The notes below the pieces were generated by a model. That model saw only the letters and a list, made by a program, of their open reading frames with translations. It did not search any database and was not told the DNA's origin. Positions 34,264-46,161 of a stretch of 64,000 nucleotides of DNA are shown here, in pieces. The DNA lies in the NCBI GenBank assembly GCA_030549205.1, contig JAUKTV010000017.1, positions 310,001 through 374,000 on the forward strand. The letters are read 5' to 3'. The translations under genes were made by a program, and so were the position numbers. Within the stretch, counting starts at the first letter, position 1. Each line of letters opens with the position of its first letter. The stretch comes from Apiosordaria backusii (taxonomy: Eukaryota; Ascomycota; Sordariomycetes; Sordariales; Lasiosphaeriaceae).

Positions 34264-35978
34264 GATTCATGATGCTAGGGGGTAGTTTTGGGGGGTAATA
34301 TGTTACGAGTATTGTTGATTGGGGTTGGGATTGGGATTGGGATTGGGTAATAGAGACCTCGGTAGACATCTAGATGTAGAGGATAGATGGCTGATCATGG
34401 TCAGATCGTAGATAATACACCATTCTGCTTTTCTTTTTACCTTGAGATTCGTCGTGTTTCACAGGCCTGTGATAGTGATGCCTCTTCATCCCCTAGTCAT
34501 TCTCAGGCATTGGAGGGAGTCCGAGTCTCCGAGTTTGACGCTCGCACGCGGCACAGACATGCAAGCCTCCAATAATGCCGTCATCGGCCTTCGCTCAAGG
34601 TTCAATTTCCCCAGCCATGTTCCCCCAGTCTTTCACCGCTATCACCCACCAACTTACCCTATACACCATTGGTGACAAAGTTCTTACAGAGAACCCGTCC
34701 CACCTGCCAAATTCCTCCTCCCGTCCTTGCATACTACCAAAGAATACCAAAGGGAATCCAACCAACCAACCCCAAAGCGAAACCGAGCCTCGTCATAGTA
34801 TAGGTAAGGTAATGTAGGTATCCCCCACAGCAACCTCCGTCCCGTCCCGCTGTCCAGGTTAAGCTTACACGAACCCTTCATAACTCTTCATCTATCCCAT
34901 GTCTTCCAGATTGGATTTTCCCGTCTGATGGTCTAATGGGGATTGATAAATTGCCGATAAATTGCCTGCAGACTCCAGCGTAGCATTGTAACCACTTTGA
35001 CAACCCCTCTTCCCGCCCACTCACCCCAACCACATGGTTTCAATTAATAGAAACAATAATCCCTAGGTTGCAATCAAGTCACGGGGCTAGAACCAATTTC
35101 GAGAAGGGATCGACCATACCAAGACCGGGGAACAACTTCCAACCTCGACCATTGTTAACTTTTGTTGGGAGGGGGATGCTGCAGTGATGAAGGGTGATGA
35201 GCATGCAAGAAGTGGCATCCTACCAAAGAATGAGGTGCATAACGCAGACGCGGCGAGCCAGGGCCAGGGTCAGATCCCCCTCAGAAAAAAACATAGGAGC
35301 CGGAGAGGGAAAGGAAACACATTACCCATGCGATTCCAATGTTCCTTGCTGCATGCATGCATAAGGTATGCAGCACATGGGAAATGGATGTTTCCATTGT
35401 TTCCCCGGACTACCTAGCTAGCTAATAACACCCCGGACTTGCAACCTATACTAGCTTGGGATTCCTTTCTGGGAATATTCTGGATTGTGATCCTGGCCCC
35501 CAACCTCTTCCTACAGCTCAACTCCGAGTGCACAAGGCCAAATCCGGGGATGTGTAGGGGTGCTAGGCCCTGGAGGAATAGGATTCTTAGTTGCAAGGGT
35601 CGTAGCTTATGTTGGGGGTCATAGCAATTCAACACAACCAACAATGGTACGACGTGCATGTGTACTACGCTGAAAAGTTCTTGGTACCTACACTATTCCG
35701 AAAAATGCCAAAATGATCCTGAAGAGGGATGGGGGAACGGGGGACTGCCACGAGGGAACCTGAATGGAAGGTTTCCGAGACAATCCTTTCCCAATTTCAT
35801 TTTCCCACATGGTCCTCTATCCCGCCAATGCATGCCTCTAGTGTACCAACTTACACGGACAGTTGGTTCTTGGCTTTTTCTGGAATTCTTACATATTCCA
35901 GCCCACATCCACACTCTTCAAAGATGGCGGCACAGCTCTTGATCCTCTCTCGGTGTGGTGACTCTTAACTCTCCAGCC
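34264..35978. other. 1.7-kb intergenic
   Basis: No supported gene. It contains a G-quadruplex-like G-rich array just downstream of the decarboxylase (see separate entry) and the promoter of the FAD oxidase, whose ATG is at 35979. Confidence 0.5.
34321..34347 (+). repeat. GGGATT-type G-rich array (potential G-quadruplex)
   Basis: Five G runs of three or four (34321-34324, 34327-34329, 34333-34335, 34339-34341, 34345-34347) are separated by TT or ATT spacers. This is enough for an intramolecular G-quadruplex on the + strand, 58 bases after the decarboxylase stop. The unit differs from the usual TTAGGG telomere repeat. Confidence 0.8.
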
Positions 35979-38068
35979 ATGCACGCCCTCCTCACCCTGT
36001 CCCTCCTCCTCACCTCGGTTTCCGCCGGGGGAGGTAGACCCCCCAAACCCCCCAAAATCCTCTTCCCCTACGAAACCACCACTCTCACCCCCTCCCAAGC
36101 CGCCTCCATCCCCTCCCTCTCCTTCGGCGACGCCACCAAACCACCCCACAACCCTCCCCAATGCCGCGCCTTCCCCGGCACCCCCTCCTGGCCTTCCCCC
36201 AGCGACTGGTCCCAGCTCTCCACCTTCCTCAACGGCTCCCTCCTCCGCCCCGGACCCCCCCAATCCGCCTGCTACCCCAACAACCCCCTCTACAACCAAA
36301 CCCAATGCCAATGGCTAGCGACCCAGGCGGGGCAAACCCACTTCTGGCTTGACGAGCCGCTGACGACGCTGACGGAGTGGCCGCAGGGGAGTACCTGCGT
36401 TTTGGATGTGAATGCTTCTTCCTCGGGCGGCGGGAGTTGCACGAGGGGAGGGTGGCCAGAGTACGTGGTTAACGTGACGAGCGTGAGGGACGTGCAGGCG
36501 GCGGTGAATTTTGCGAGGAATAAGAACCTCCGTTTGGTTATCAAGTATGTTTGTTTCCCCCAGGCCTCAAAAATGAGGGGAAAAATGGCTGGCTGACACA
36601 AGGGAAACAGGAACACAGGCCATGATTTTGGCGGAAGGTCGATGGGGGCGGGGTCGTTGAGTATCTGGGTTCATAACCTCAAGAGCTTTGAGTATTTACC
36701 TAACTTTACTGTGGGGAAGTACACAGGGCCGGCGGCACATGTGGGCGCTGGGGTCGAGTCTTTTGAGTTGTTTAACCATATGGCGAGGAATAATATCTCG
36801 TTGGTTGGGCCTGGGTGGGGGACGGTGGGTGCGGTTGGGGGGTGGATTTCGGTTGCTGGGCATGGATCGTTGACGTCGAAATATGGGTTGGGCGCTGATC
36901 AAGTGCTGGCTATCAATGTTGTGACGCCTGATGGGCAGTTTTTGACTGTTGATCCGTTAAATCATGAGGATTTGTGGTTTGCGCTGAGGGGTGGTGGTGG
37001 AAGTGAGTTCTTCTGTCAAACGCTGCTATGATGTGAAATTCTGTGCTGACATATTGAAACAGGCACCTGGGGCGTCATCACCTCCGTAGTCGTCAAGGCC
37101 TACCCCCCCATCACCACCGTCACCGTCGGCCTCAACTTTGGCAACATCGGGTTCCCAAGCAACTCCACCGACGGCCGATACCCCCTCCCCATCGTCGTCA
37201 ACCAGGGCATCCAACCTCCCCCAACAGCAACTTCATCAACAACAAACCCGCCCAATTCTGGGAAGGCGTCAAGCTCTCCTACCACTATTGCCTCAAAGTC
37301 CAAGAACTGGGCGGGTACTGCTTCAGCTACATCTTCCCCCTCGGCAACAACAGCTTCGCCTTCACCTCCAACCAAATCATCCCCAACATCACCGCAGCTG
37401 ACGCGATCGCCGCGTTGCAGCCTCTTTACACCCAACTCAATGCTCTGTCCATCCCCGTGTCCCTCCCCTCCGCAAGCCAAATTGCCCTAACCTTGTACGC
37501 GGGCAACGGCCAAAGAACAGGCTCCTCCAACCCAACCAACACCCGCTACCGCTCCCGCCTCTTCCCTCGCAAGAACTTTGTCAACGAAAACCTCTGGAAC
37601 AAGACCTTTGCCGCCATCCGTGCGGGCGTTGAAGAAGGTGGACTAGTCTTCCACGGCTGGGGATATGCCCCAACTTGCAAGGTTGCTGGGTATCCCGGTT
37701 GTGAGAACAGCGCTGTACACCCCGCCTGGAGGGAGACTGTCCTCCCCGGTGCACTGATGGAAGTCGTCCCAGCTGGGTTGACCACCGCACAAGCAAAGGC
37801 AAGGGATGAGCACTCCTACAAGTACACGGATGTGTTCAAGCAGTTGACTCCCGGGGCGGGGTCGTATATGAACGAGGGCGATCCGGCAGAGAAGAACTGG
37901 CAGGATAGCTTTTTCGGGAAGAATTATGCGAAGTTGTTGAAGATTAAGAAAAAGAGGGACCCGTGGGGGCTGTTTTGGGCCCAGACCACGGTGGGTAGCG
38001 AGGAGTGGAGGGTTGTCACGGCCGATGGGTACCCCGCGGGGCAGAATGGGAGGTTGTGTCGTGTTTAA
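35979..38068 (+). CDS. FAD-linked oxidase, berberine-bridge-enzyme-like, secreted; one frameshift
   Basis: Three exons (35979-36544, 36611-37002, 37063-38068). The signal peptide (MHALLTLSLLLTSVSAG) predicts secretion. The FAD-binding PCMH domain contains NTGHDFGGRS with His193 as the expected 8-alpha covalent flavin ligand, then GPGWGTVGAVGGWISVAGHG, where a second Cys ligand would sit in bicovalent enzymes but Gly/Thr are present. The C-terminal BBE segment includes DPAEKNWQDSFFG and YAKLLKIKKKRDPWGLFWA. The frame breaks once in exon 3 at the C5 run 37218-37222; one added C joins both halves into a consistent family match. The likely role is oxidation of sugars or secondary metabolites with hydrogen peroxide release; the substrate is unknown. 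Confidence 0.82.
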
Positions 38069-38257
38069 GGAAAACTGAGATAGGATTGTTTAGAGCAATA
38101 GGAATGTTTAGGAACTGTGAAACGGCAATATTCTCGACAATCTGCTTCTCTTAGAGTACCCATGTGGAGTAATAACATGGCGACGCAGTCTGGCTTCTCA
38201 GTTCACCAGTATGAGCGGATGACCAAAGACGAGAGCTTAGGAAGTTTGTTGCACGTT

Positions 38258-41200
38258 TTAGGTCTCGTCCTCCACTCCCCTCACGGCCTTAACAGGTAGC
38301 TCCATAGCTTTCTTGAGGTTCTTGAAGTATCCCAATCTGGCTTGCTTCTTCTCGTCCATTGGGGGCTTGACTCGGTCGACCACCACCATCTGACTGTCAA
38401 GATTCGTAAAAGAACGATCCGAGAGAAGCTTGACAAGGTCATCGTATCGGCATTCCTGCGCATGCCGTAACATGTCCGGGTTGTTGACTTGGAGCTCTCT
38501 GTACTTGAGCAGTTTTAGCACTATCTTAGTACTGCCTCTTCCGAGTGCGCTCCAAAGAAGCGCATGAGCGTCGTGGTATCCCTGATGAAAGCTCAAGGCG
38601 CCGTCTCTGGCCAAGATCACATCCACTATGTGCTCTTGGTCCGTTTCCACAGCCCACCACAAAAGCTTTCCCACTCCCCAAAGGTCATCCCTGATGGATT
38701 TGTGTCTTATTAGGGCGTGTAGAACGTCTGCATGTCCATTGATGACAGCATACCAAAATGCTGAATGACCCGCAAGATCTGCGGCAGTCGGATCTTGATG
38801 TTGCATTAAGGCCACTGTGGCCTTGAGATGCCCGTTCTCAGCAGCTCGTGAAAGCGCGCTTTGGCCAAAGTTGTCTGTATCGGTGACCATCCGGTGGTTG
38901 GCGGTTGCGCGGAGCAAAGCTTCGACAACGGCATCGTGTCCTCGATCGGCCGCTAACCAAAGAGCGTTGCGACCCCCCATATACCTGACATTTACGTCCG
39001 CTTTGTTCCTGTTGCATAGGATCTCGGTGAGAATTGCACAGTCCTCTAAAGCCGACCTAAGAAGTAAACGCTGGCAGCTGAATGGGTTTGCACTGGAATC
39101 ATGTTCGATGAGAGTATCCACCGTTGACTTATGTCCTCTCACTGCCGCAGCCCACACAATGTCTTGGTTTGCTTTGTAGCCGAGATCGAACATAACTTTT
39201 CCCTCCCCCCAGGATAGAAGAGAAACAATAGATGAGCGGGATCCTTGTTTTGCGGCCAGCATAATCAACATACGGTGTCTCTCGTGGTTCACTTCTTTGG
39301 ACGCCTCTTCTAGTTTGAGGAGCTCTGAGAGGGTTGCTTTGTGGGGGTACTGGACCGTCCAAAGTAGCGCTGGCCACACCTTCGCTCCATTTTCAAGCAG
39401 TTGTTGAACCAATGCCTTGTCACCAGACCTTGCTGCGGCCAAGAGTGCAGTTTTGCCGTTTAAATACTTCTCGTCAACATCAGCCCCTTGGTCGAGAAGC
39501 CGTTGTACAAGTTCGTGACGGCGACTGTTGACGGCGTAAACTAGAGGTGTAACACCTTGGCCGGATGTTTTGGAAGAGAGCCGAACAGTATTTTCGAGAG
39601 CTACCAAGAGTCTGATGAGATTTTCGGGTCGATGATCAAGAAACGAGTCATCACGGGATGTTATAGAACCCGTTTCGATGCGTGTCAATAGCTCACAGAG
39701 CCATTCATCGCGGCCATCATGATGTTCGTCCATACATCGTTGAAGGTATGTCCGATTCAGGTTCACCATCAGTCTCTTTGACTCCAGTGTATTCTTCTCA
39801 TCCCTCAACTTGGCCGCATCCGTTTCAAAGATGCGCGTCTCGGCATCCAATGCCTTTTTCTCCGCTTCCAGCTTCTCGATTTGTTTGGTGAGGTCGGTTA
39901 ACTTATCGCGTGATTTTGCCAACCGGTCCATTTTGACTTGAAGCTCATTACTCTTGCGAGCTAAACGCTGATCGAGGGTGTCTTCATGCTCCAAGGCGCT
40001 GAGGAATCTCTCTGGTAGATTGACACCTTCTAACTGCTGAGTCAAATTGATCGTGGTAGGAGGGGGTGATACAATTGCCGAAATCACCACAGCAATCCTT
40101 GGGTGGCCAATCATGGAATCTGGAATTGGCCTCAAAATTGCAGAGATGTGCTGAGACCCGTTGCTGGCTTGTTGTCGGATGAAAATACTCTTCCATAGCG
40201 AATGCGCATTTTCAGAAATTTCCTTCAGCGTGGTGAAACGTGAGCAAATTGCAATTGCACAAGTTGCCTTGCCTTGACCGTCTGGTTGTGATGTGAAGTT
40301 CAAAATTAGAACAAAATCAGGTTGCAGATTGCTGGGGTTTCCATGTCGCCGGAGTCGGACCCAAGTTCGCTCCACGGCATCAGGTGTATTGGGGTCGTTT
40401 CTTATGTGTATGAGATTGTCGTGTAGACGCCCTGGTGGATAGACCTCGATGACTTTGAGTAGAGAACCCGCTGTTCTGATTCGAAACGAACAACTAGGTT
40501 TCAATAGCGTGGGCACTTCTTGATGTCGGAACATTTGAATATGGATTGATTGGCTTGAGACAGCGGGACCTGCTGATTCTTTGGGAAATACCCTTGCGCT
40601 GTAGCCTTGAGGTCTGAAGTAACAGTCTCCAGAGGTGCTCGATTGAAGAGGGATGCCGACAACCTGTCCGGGAGTGGGATCTCTCAGGCCACAGTTTAGA
40701 AGCCCGTAGGTTGCGCCATCTTCAGCCGTGTGAATGGTGGTTGTAATGCAGAGAAATCCGCTCTCGATGACGAACTTGTTTGATGGATTGTTGTGAAAGC
40801 CTCTAGAAATGATACGACCGCATTGCTCAAAGTCCTTTGGAGATTCAGCGAGTGCGCCGGCGGATGCTCTAGCTCGGTCCCATGACTGTGATTCATTGGA
40901 AAATTGGTAGGCTACGCCCCTAGCAACAGGTTAGCACTCGAAACAGGCTGGCATAAGTCCTATAGACTGATCTCACCACGCGAAAATGGAGTCGTCACGC
41001 AGCTTAAGCATGATTTCTCGTTGAAGGCGGGCAAATGCATGGTCGTCACCATATATGATAGGCAGTGAAACGTCGAACAGACCAAGAAGACAGTAAGCCA
41101 TATCTTCTTTGCGTTTGGTAGTCCGCTTCGAGGCCCAGGAAAATCGCTGAGCAACGCTTGCACGGTGGAAGTCGCCATCTCCGTATAGGAAATCTTCTGG

Positions 41201-41689
41201 AATTCCTGTGACAAGCTCTATCGGGGATGCGAGGTCTTCCCGAGATCCGATGAAGGTCCAATTCGAGGTGTACAAACTTAGCTCTCGGGGGGCGAGGAGT
41301 TCTTGCAGTGTCCATCCTCGACGGAACCAACGACTCTGCGAGAAACGGGTGTGAACTGTAACATCGGAGAGGTAGACGTAGCAGATTATGGCATTGCGGT
41401 ACCACTTGAACATTGAGTTGATGGCCTCGCTAAGCTCGACATGATCCGATTTGTCGATGCAGCAGGTATCGATCCAGACGTAGCCGAGGCCATCGAGTTG
41501 GGCCTGTTTACAGCATCCATCAAGTTTGAAGAAGCCAAGGGACCCAGGTTTGAGGAGTCCGTTTTTGATGTCGCGGAAGGAAAGCTCATCGTCTTCGTTG
41601 CCCCAAGTATGTGAAAGGATGGCGTAGGGCGGAGTGTTGTCCGAGCCAAAGATCTCGAGCTTTTTCGTGGCGACATTGACAAGATACAT
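38258..41689 (-). CDS. HET-domain / coiled-coil / ankyrin-repeat protein (incompatibility-type immune receptor)
   Basis: Two exons (41689-40977 and 40919-38258; intron GTGAGA...GCTAG) give 1124 residues. The HET domain occupies roughly residues 20-220, with YAILSHTWG, GYVWIDTCCIDK and WFRRGWTLQELLAP. A middle region of unknown fold (about 230-550) is followed by a charged coiled coil (about 555-640, LAKSRDKLTDLTKQIEKLEAEKKAL type). At least eight ankyrin-like repeats follow (about 695-1065, e.g. GVTPLVYAVNSRRHELVQRLLDQGADV). HET domains trigger cell death in vegetative incompatibility. Here the death domain is linked to a repeat sensor without a recognisable NACHT or NB-ARC NTPase. The start at 41689 (MYLVN) was preferred over an ATG-like extension to 41827 because HET domains begin close to such a Met. 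Confidence 0.9.
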
Positions 41690-42176
41690 GCTGTTGTCGG
41701 GGTTGTACACCGTTGGCAAGCTCGTCGGGCCGCATCTACCTAGCCGGAGACCGGAGCGATGTGAGGGGTCGATTGGCGGGGTTGATGATGGAAACGTTGC
41801 AATGCGACGAGACGGTTGGGTGCCCACGCCCGCTTATTAGGCAGCCATTGGTCGTTCGAGCACTACTTCTTAGCAACTAGCAGTCTGACCACCATGCCTC
41901 CTCAAGTGATGAAATTGTTCATTCATATTATCAGTAAGAGAATATACGCTTTGATTTCCAGTTCCTTGTCCTGAATCCTAACTCCTTTACTCCCGCTGAT
42001 GAGGAGACCCGCTAATGAAACCGTTTCCAAACAAGTGTAAACTCCAAATGATGTCTTCATTCCCCGCTTCCTAACCAATACAATACCCTCATACAACCAA
42101 GTCATGACACGGTCATTATCATCATTGCTGTCGCTCAACAGCCATCTCGAGTCAGCTAACCACAAGCCAGAATTAC
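41690..42176. other. Intergenic between HET gene and Q-rich gene
   Basis: About 490 bases, promoter side of the HET gene; no gene seen. Confidence 0.5.
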
Positions 42177-42947
42177 TTAGATCGAATCACTTGACATGAA
42201 TCCCTGCAGCGTACTCTCCACCGGCGTCAAAGGCTGCGCAGCCGGCGAGTTCCCCATCGACGGCGATCCCATCTGCTCACCCGCGTTCCCTCCCGTAGCG
42301 AACCCGGGCTCCATTCTCGGTCTCGCAAGCATCATCGTTGGGTCGAGGAACTGTCTTTGTTGCTGCTGCTGTTGCTGCTGAGCCTGTTGTTGGGCAGCCT
42401 GCTGCTGAAGCTGCTGTTGGAGCTGGAGCTGGTGGGGGTGCGACCACGCGATTCCCTGTGGCTGGGCAGCATAACCCGGGGGATATGATCCCACCATGCG
42501 AGCCGGCATTCCCGGCATCATGGGCGCAAAGCCGTGCCCTGGGTGTGGTGTTCCTGGCTGACGAAGGCCGAACACGTTCTGTACCTGTGGCATCGATGAT
42601 GGGTGCATTGCTGCGCCCATTGGCATACCTCGAGGTGGAAGGGCGTTCATGGGTGGTGAGGTTGGCAGTCCCATCTGTGGAGGTGCACAAAGATCCTCGA
42701 TAATCGGCCCGTTGGTAAAGTTGGCCGCCCACATCGCGTTTGGAGACATGGCTTGTTGTTGCTGGAGAATTGGAGAAGCGCCCATGGCGTTTGGGTTGGG
42801 GCTGCCACCGAATACTTGCTGTTGGGGGTAGCCCATTGGGATCATACCTGGCATCTGAGCTGGCGTTGGTACAGGTCCTGGGCCAAAGGGTTGGAATTGG
42901 CTGGTGGTATACGGTGACTGCTGCGGTACATATCGTGAACGGTTCAT
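42177..42947 (-). CDS. Low-complexity Gln/Pro/Met-rich protein, function unknown
   Basis: Single exon of 256 residues from the ATG at 42947. Composition is dominated by Gln, Pro, Met, Gly and Ala. A glutamine-rich block with a run of eight Gln (+ strand 42355-42420, CTG/TTG-type triplets) occupies about residues 175-200. No transmembrane or enzyme motif. The composition resembles prion-like or transcription co-regulator proteins, but a compositional match is weak evidence. It is read in the same direction as the HET gene, 490 bases upstream of it. An in-frame extension upstream of 42947 is open but lacks a better start. Confidence 0.6.
   Translation of the reverse strand: MNRSRYVPQQSPYTTSQFQPFGPGPVPTPAQMPGMIPMGYPQQQVFGGSPNPNAMGASPILQQQQAMSPNAMWAANFTNGPIIEDLCAPPQMGLPTSPPMNALPPRGMPMGAAMHPSSMPQVQNVFGLRQPGTPHPGHGFAPMMPGMPARMVGSYPPGYAAQPQGIAWSHPHQLQLQQQLQQQAAQQQAQQQQQQQQRQFLDPTMMLARPRMEPGFATGGNAGEQMGSPSMGNSPAAQPLTPVESTLQGFMSSDSI
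42355..42420 (-). repeat. Polyglutamine-coding CAG/CAA repeat
   Basis: Triplet-rich CTG/TTG on the + strand encodes Gln runs interrupted by Ala in the low-complexity protein; repeats of this type are length-variable. Confidence 0.8.
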
Positions 42948-45471
42948 GATAATGCTGGGTTGGTGTTGTTGAAAGTGGAGTATTGCTCTATTGACAATCT
43001 TGGCTTGAGCAGGGATGGTGAAGATCTCAAGTGGTCTTGACTGGGTTGTGTCTTTGATCCGGGGCGAATTCGTCAGATCTACCGACGGCGTTGAGGGTCC
43101 GAATGAACTCAGAAGCAAAATGTGAAGGGAGTGCAGTGATCGACAAGTATTCGGATGGTGGGTACGTACAGACACTTATATTTGTGTCGAAACTACGGGT
43201 GCACTACAGGTCGGCCGTGATCCGGACCAAGGCGCCAGACTACGACTGGACGGTCGGATACGGGGCTCTCTCAATGACGTGTACCGTGGTTTGTTTTGGT
43301 CTCGGTCCCGGTGGACCGGTCCGGGCGGAGTCAGCTCGGAGTGCACAGAGGGCTTTGCACAAAGAACAGCAGCTATCCACGGGCTGTGTCGGCCATATTA
43401 CGAGTATTTGCCCGTCAGTCCAGCGGACCACCTCACGTTTGAAGCCCACTCGTCTACCTGTTTCAGACTTTGGTCAAGGGCTACGGAGACTAACGCTGGG
43501 ACCCGGCTTGCTGGGCCGATGCCAACCCCGGCCCGCTCCACCATTTCTGCGGCACGGAGTCATCCACACATTCGGCAGCTGCCGGACTGCCCAACGAGGG
43601 TGTCTAAGAATGGGCACACGGAGAATCTTAGACCCCAACGGGGACACGAAGATTTCGCCGCCGCACGGGTAAGGGGTGTGGTGCCTACGGTTGGGACCGC
43701 ACAACCTTTGAAACAACTGACAATGCACCCAGGAAAAAGACTTTCCTTTGTTGGCCTTGCCCATCAACTCAGGACTCATATTTAGGCACATTATAACCAG
43801 CCAGACCCCAAGTTGCAACCGGTGGATCTCCTGCAAGGCTTACACTGCGCCATCACGAAAGATCGCCCACCTGAACTTGTCTTTTTCCTCCCCCAATTTT
43901 GACCATTGATATTCTCGTGCCTTGGGCCTGCCACAAAATGTGGTTCCGACAAGTCATCCGAAAACTATCACCAAGAAACCGAAAGCCCAAATTCCAAAAG
44001 ATCGTTTGGCCTCCTGTAGACGAGGGAAGCACTGATGCTCGTCGTCCACCAACAAGAGGAAAGCAATTCGCGCCCTGGGGGTTCACAGCGCCCACGATGG
44101 ATGCAAGGGGAATGCCATCGCCTCTGCCAGTGACCATGAAGGTCCGGTCAAATATCTCTTTCAACTCTCAAGCTCCGCTTCTCACGCCCAAGCGCCTTGC
44201 ACTCTCATAATTCTTGTCTCTTTTGTTCTTGCATAACCCGGCGTTCTGTTCCCTGAGTCCTCAGAATATCACGAAGCGCTGCATCAATTGCATTTTGGGA
44301 ATTTCAAGTGGCTTAGATCTCATCACACATCATCGACACCTAATAACTCGAGTGAGATTTTAGCCCCAAGAGCGCCAAACTCAAATCTGATCACAATCTC
44401 CGATACAGCTTGCGACTTGGCTACCAATATACCTTAATATAACGTCGTTGCGGTAATTCTAAGCTCACGCACTTAAACCGGACCTTGTCTTATTTCTTGT
44501 GATTCCAGCGCAATGTTATCTGTCTCAAGATACCTATCTCCCCCCAGGTTAACCCAACCTCGTTACGGGGAATTGTTTCAAGTTTCTTCTGAACCTCGCA
44601 CCAACGGCGTCAAAAAAAAAAGTTCCCCGACCCATCCCACCACACCTTGCTGACATGTGCTAACCGAGGGCCACGTTCATGGCCTGGTACGGCGCTGGTA
44701 CTTGGCAGCTTAGCCTGGCTGCAGGGGCGCAGCGAAGACTGCCAACGGGGAACAAGGGATGCGCGTAGGCGAAGATTGGCGAGGGTGATCGTGGTTTATT
44801 ATAGGGGACGTGGGTATTCGAGAAGGAAATAGTTGAGGTTGCGGAATGGGTCGTTATCATGGGCATCATTACGCTGCGAGACCTTTCTCCTACTGGTAGC
44901 TCGAGGTCTTGTGCTATCCTAAAATTGTCAACTTTAGAAGGAGAAAAAGTGTAGGGGGGGCAGTATAAGAAAGAGTTCAACGGTAGGATTCGATATAGAC
45001 AATACCCATGATGAAAGTAGCAACTACCCAGGATTGTGTGACGGATTGAAGCTTCTTGATGTCTTTATATGCGCTTCGAGACATAACAGTGAAATACTCC
45101 TAGGCCATGAAATCAGGCATAAGTAGCAAAGATAACTAGGTAATGTAATGTCATGATTTGATTCAACATGAAGTAGTGTTAAAATGGAGGAACGAAGTTA
45201 AAACCCCATATACAACACCAGTCCCATGCCCATCATGACCCAAACCCCCAGCCCATAAACGCCCCTTTTCCACCCAATGCCCCTTAACCATCTAAATGTC
45301 ATGCCCGTGTTTCCCATGCCTGTGATCCATCCAAACCCAATGCACCCTCAATACCCCCATAAAGAACCCCGAAACCACCATTCCCCCCCCATACTGACTC
45401 CCCATCCACTTCCTGTATGACCCCCCAAACAACAGAAACTGGAAAAGAGACAGCGAGAGAGAGCAGAAAGC
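42948..45471. other. 2.5-kb intergenic, no recognised gene
   Basis: Open frames up to about 190 residues exist (for example + strand 43091-43672) but overlap in several frames, lack family motifs and have no convincing start context. An A9 run lies near 44613. It is treated as non-coding. Confidence 0.45.
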
Positions 45472-46161
45472 TCAAGCAGTAAACTTCACCATTCTCTCCT
45501 CAATCTGCAGCTGCACATGCCTAGGCAGGCTACTCATCGGCGTCCAGTTCGGCACATAATGCGGCCCCCTATTCATATACACCCTAGCCCTGTCCACCGA
45601 CCTCGACGAGTTGGGCGGGTAATAAGGGGTTCGTCTCGCTGACCTTATTACCACCGGCGCCACTGCCCCATCACCAGCACCCCCACTGCCATAACCACCG
45701 TCTAGATCCATCAATGTCGCTGAAGAGCTTGACGACACGGAGGATGATGACGAGCTGCGCGAGTGAGACCTGGTCCTGCGGTGACGATCCCTCCTTGGCC
45801 CGGGGCTTGGGGAGGAGGGAGGTGACAGAGAAGAGGATAGCAGTTCTGGGCTCAAAGCGGGACTGGGGAAGCTGTTGAGGGAGGTGTATTGATGATGGTG
45901 GGTGGATTTGACTGGGGTTGAGGGCGGGGAGGGGAGGTCGAAGTAGTCGAGGAGGGACCCGTCGGAGGAGGAGGAGGGGACCAGGGTTGATGTGCTTGAG
46001 GCTGCCGTCTGGGAGAAGGAGCTGTTTTTGTTGTAGGTGGAAGGGGAGTTATACACGATATCCTCCATTTCGTCTAGCTTGGGAGTGGAAGAGCGCAGTT
46101 TCTGGGGTTTGCGGAGGGTGCGGTCGGGGAGGGAGAGGCGGTGGGATCGGAAGGAGGACAT
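45472..46161 (-). CDS. Ser-rich, probably disordered protein of unknown function
   Basis: Single exon, 229 residues, starting at 46161 (MSSFRSHRLSLPDRTLRKPQ). Long Ser/Pro stretches, an Arg/His/Ser patch and a Gly-rich stretch precede a more ordered C-terminus (RRTPYYPPNSSRSVDRARVY and PRHVQLQIEERMVKF). That C-terminal part looks most conserved-like. No domain is recognised. Many SP/TP sites suggest phosphorylation. The absence of stops over a composition-biased 690 bases and a clean start support a gene, though not strongly. Confidence 0.6.
   Translation of the reverse strand: MSSFRSHRLSLPDRTLRKPQKLRSSTPKLDEMEDIVYNSPSTYNKNSSFSQTAASSTSTLVPSSSSDGSLLDYFDLPSPPSTPVKSTHHHQYTSLNSFPSPALSPELLSSSLSPPSSPSPGPRRDRHRRTRSHSRSSSSSSVSSSSSATLMDLDGGYGSGGAGDGAVAPVVIRSARRTPYYPPNSSRSVDRARVYMNRGPHYVPNWTPMSSLPRHVQLQIEERMVKFTA

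Noticed and set aside
34315..34347. Interstitial telomere
   Set aside because: The unit is GGGATT, not TTAGGG, and is only four to five copies.
43091..43672. 193-codon + strand frame and overlapping frame in 43279-43785
   Set aside because: No motif, no start context, overlapping frames of equal length; probably random open frame in GC-rich DNA.
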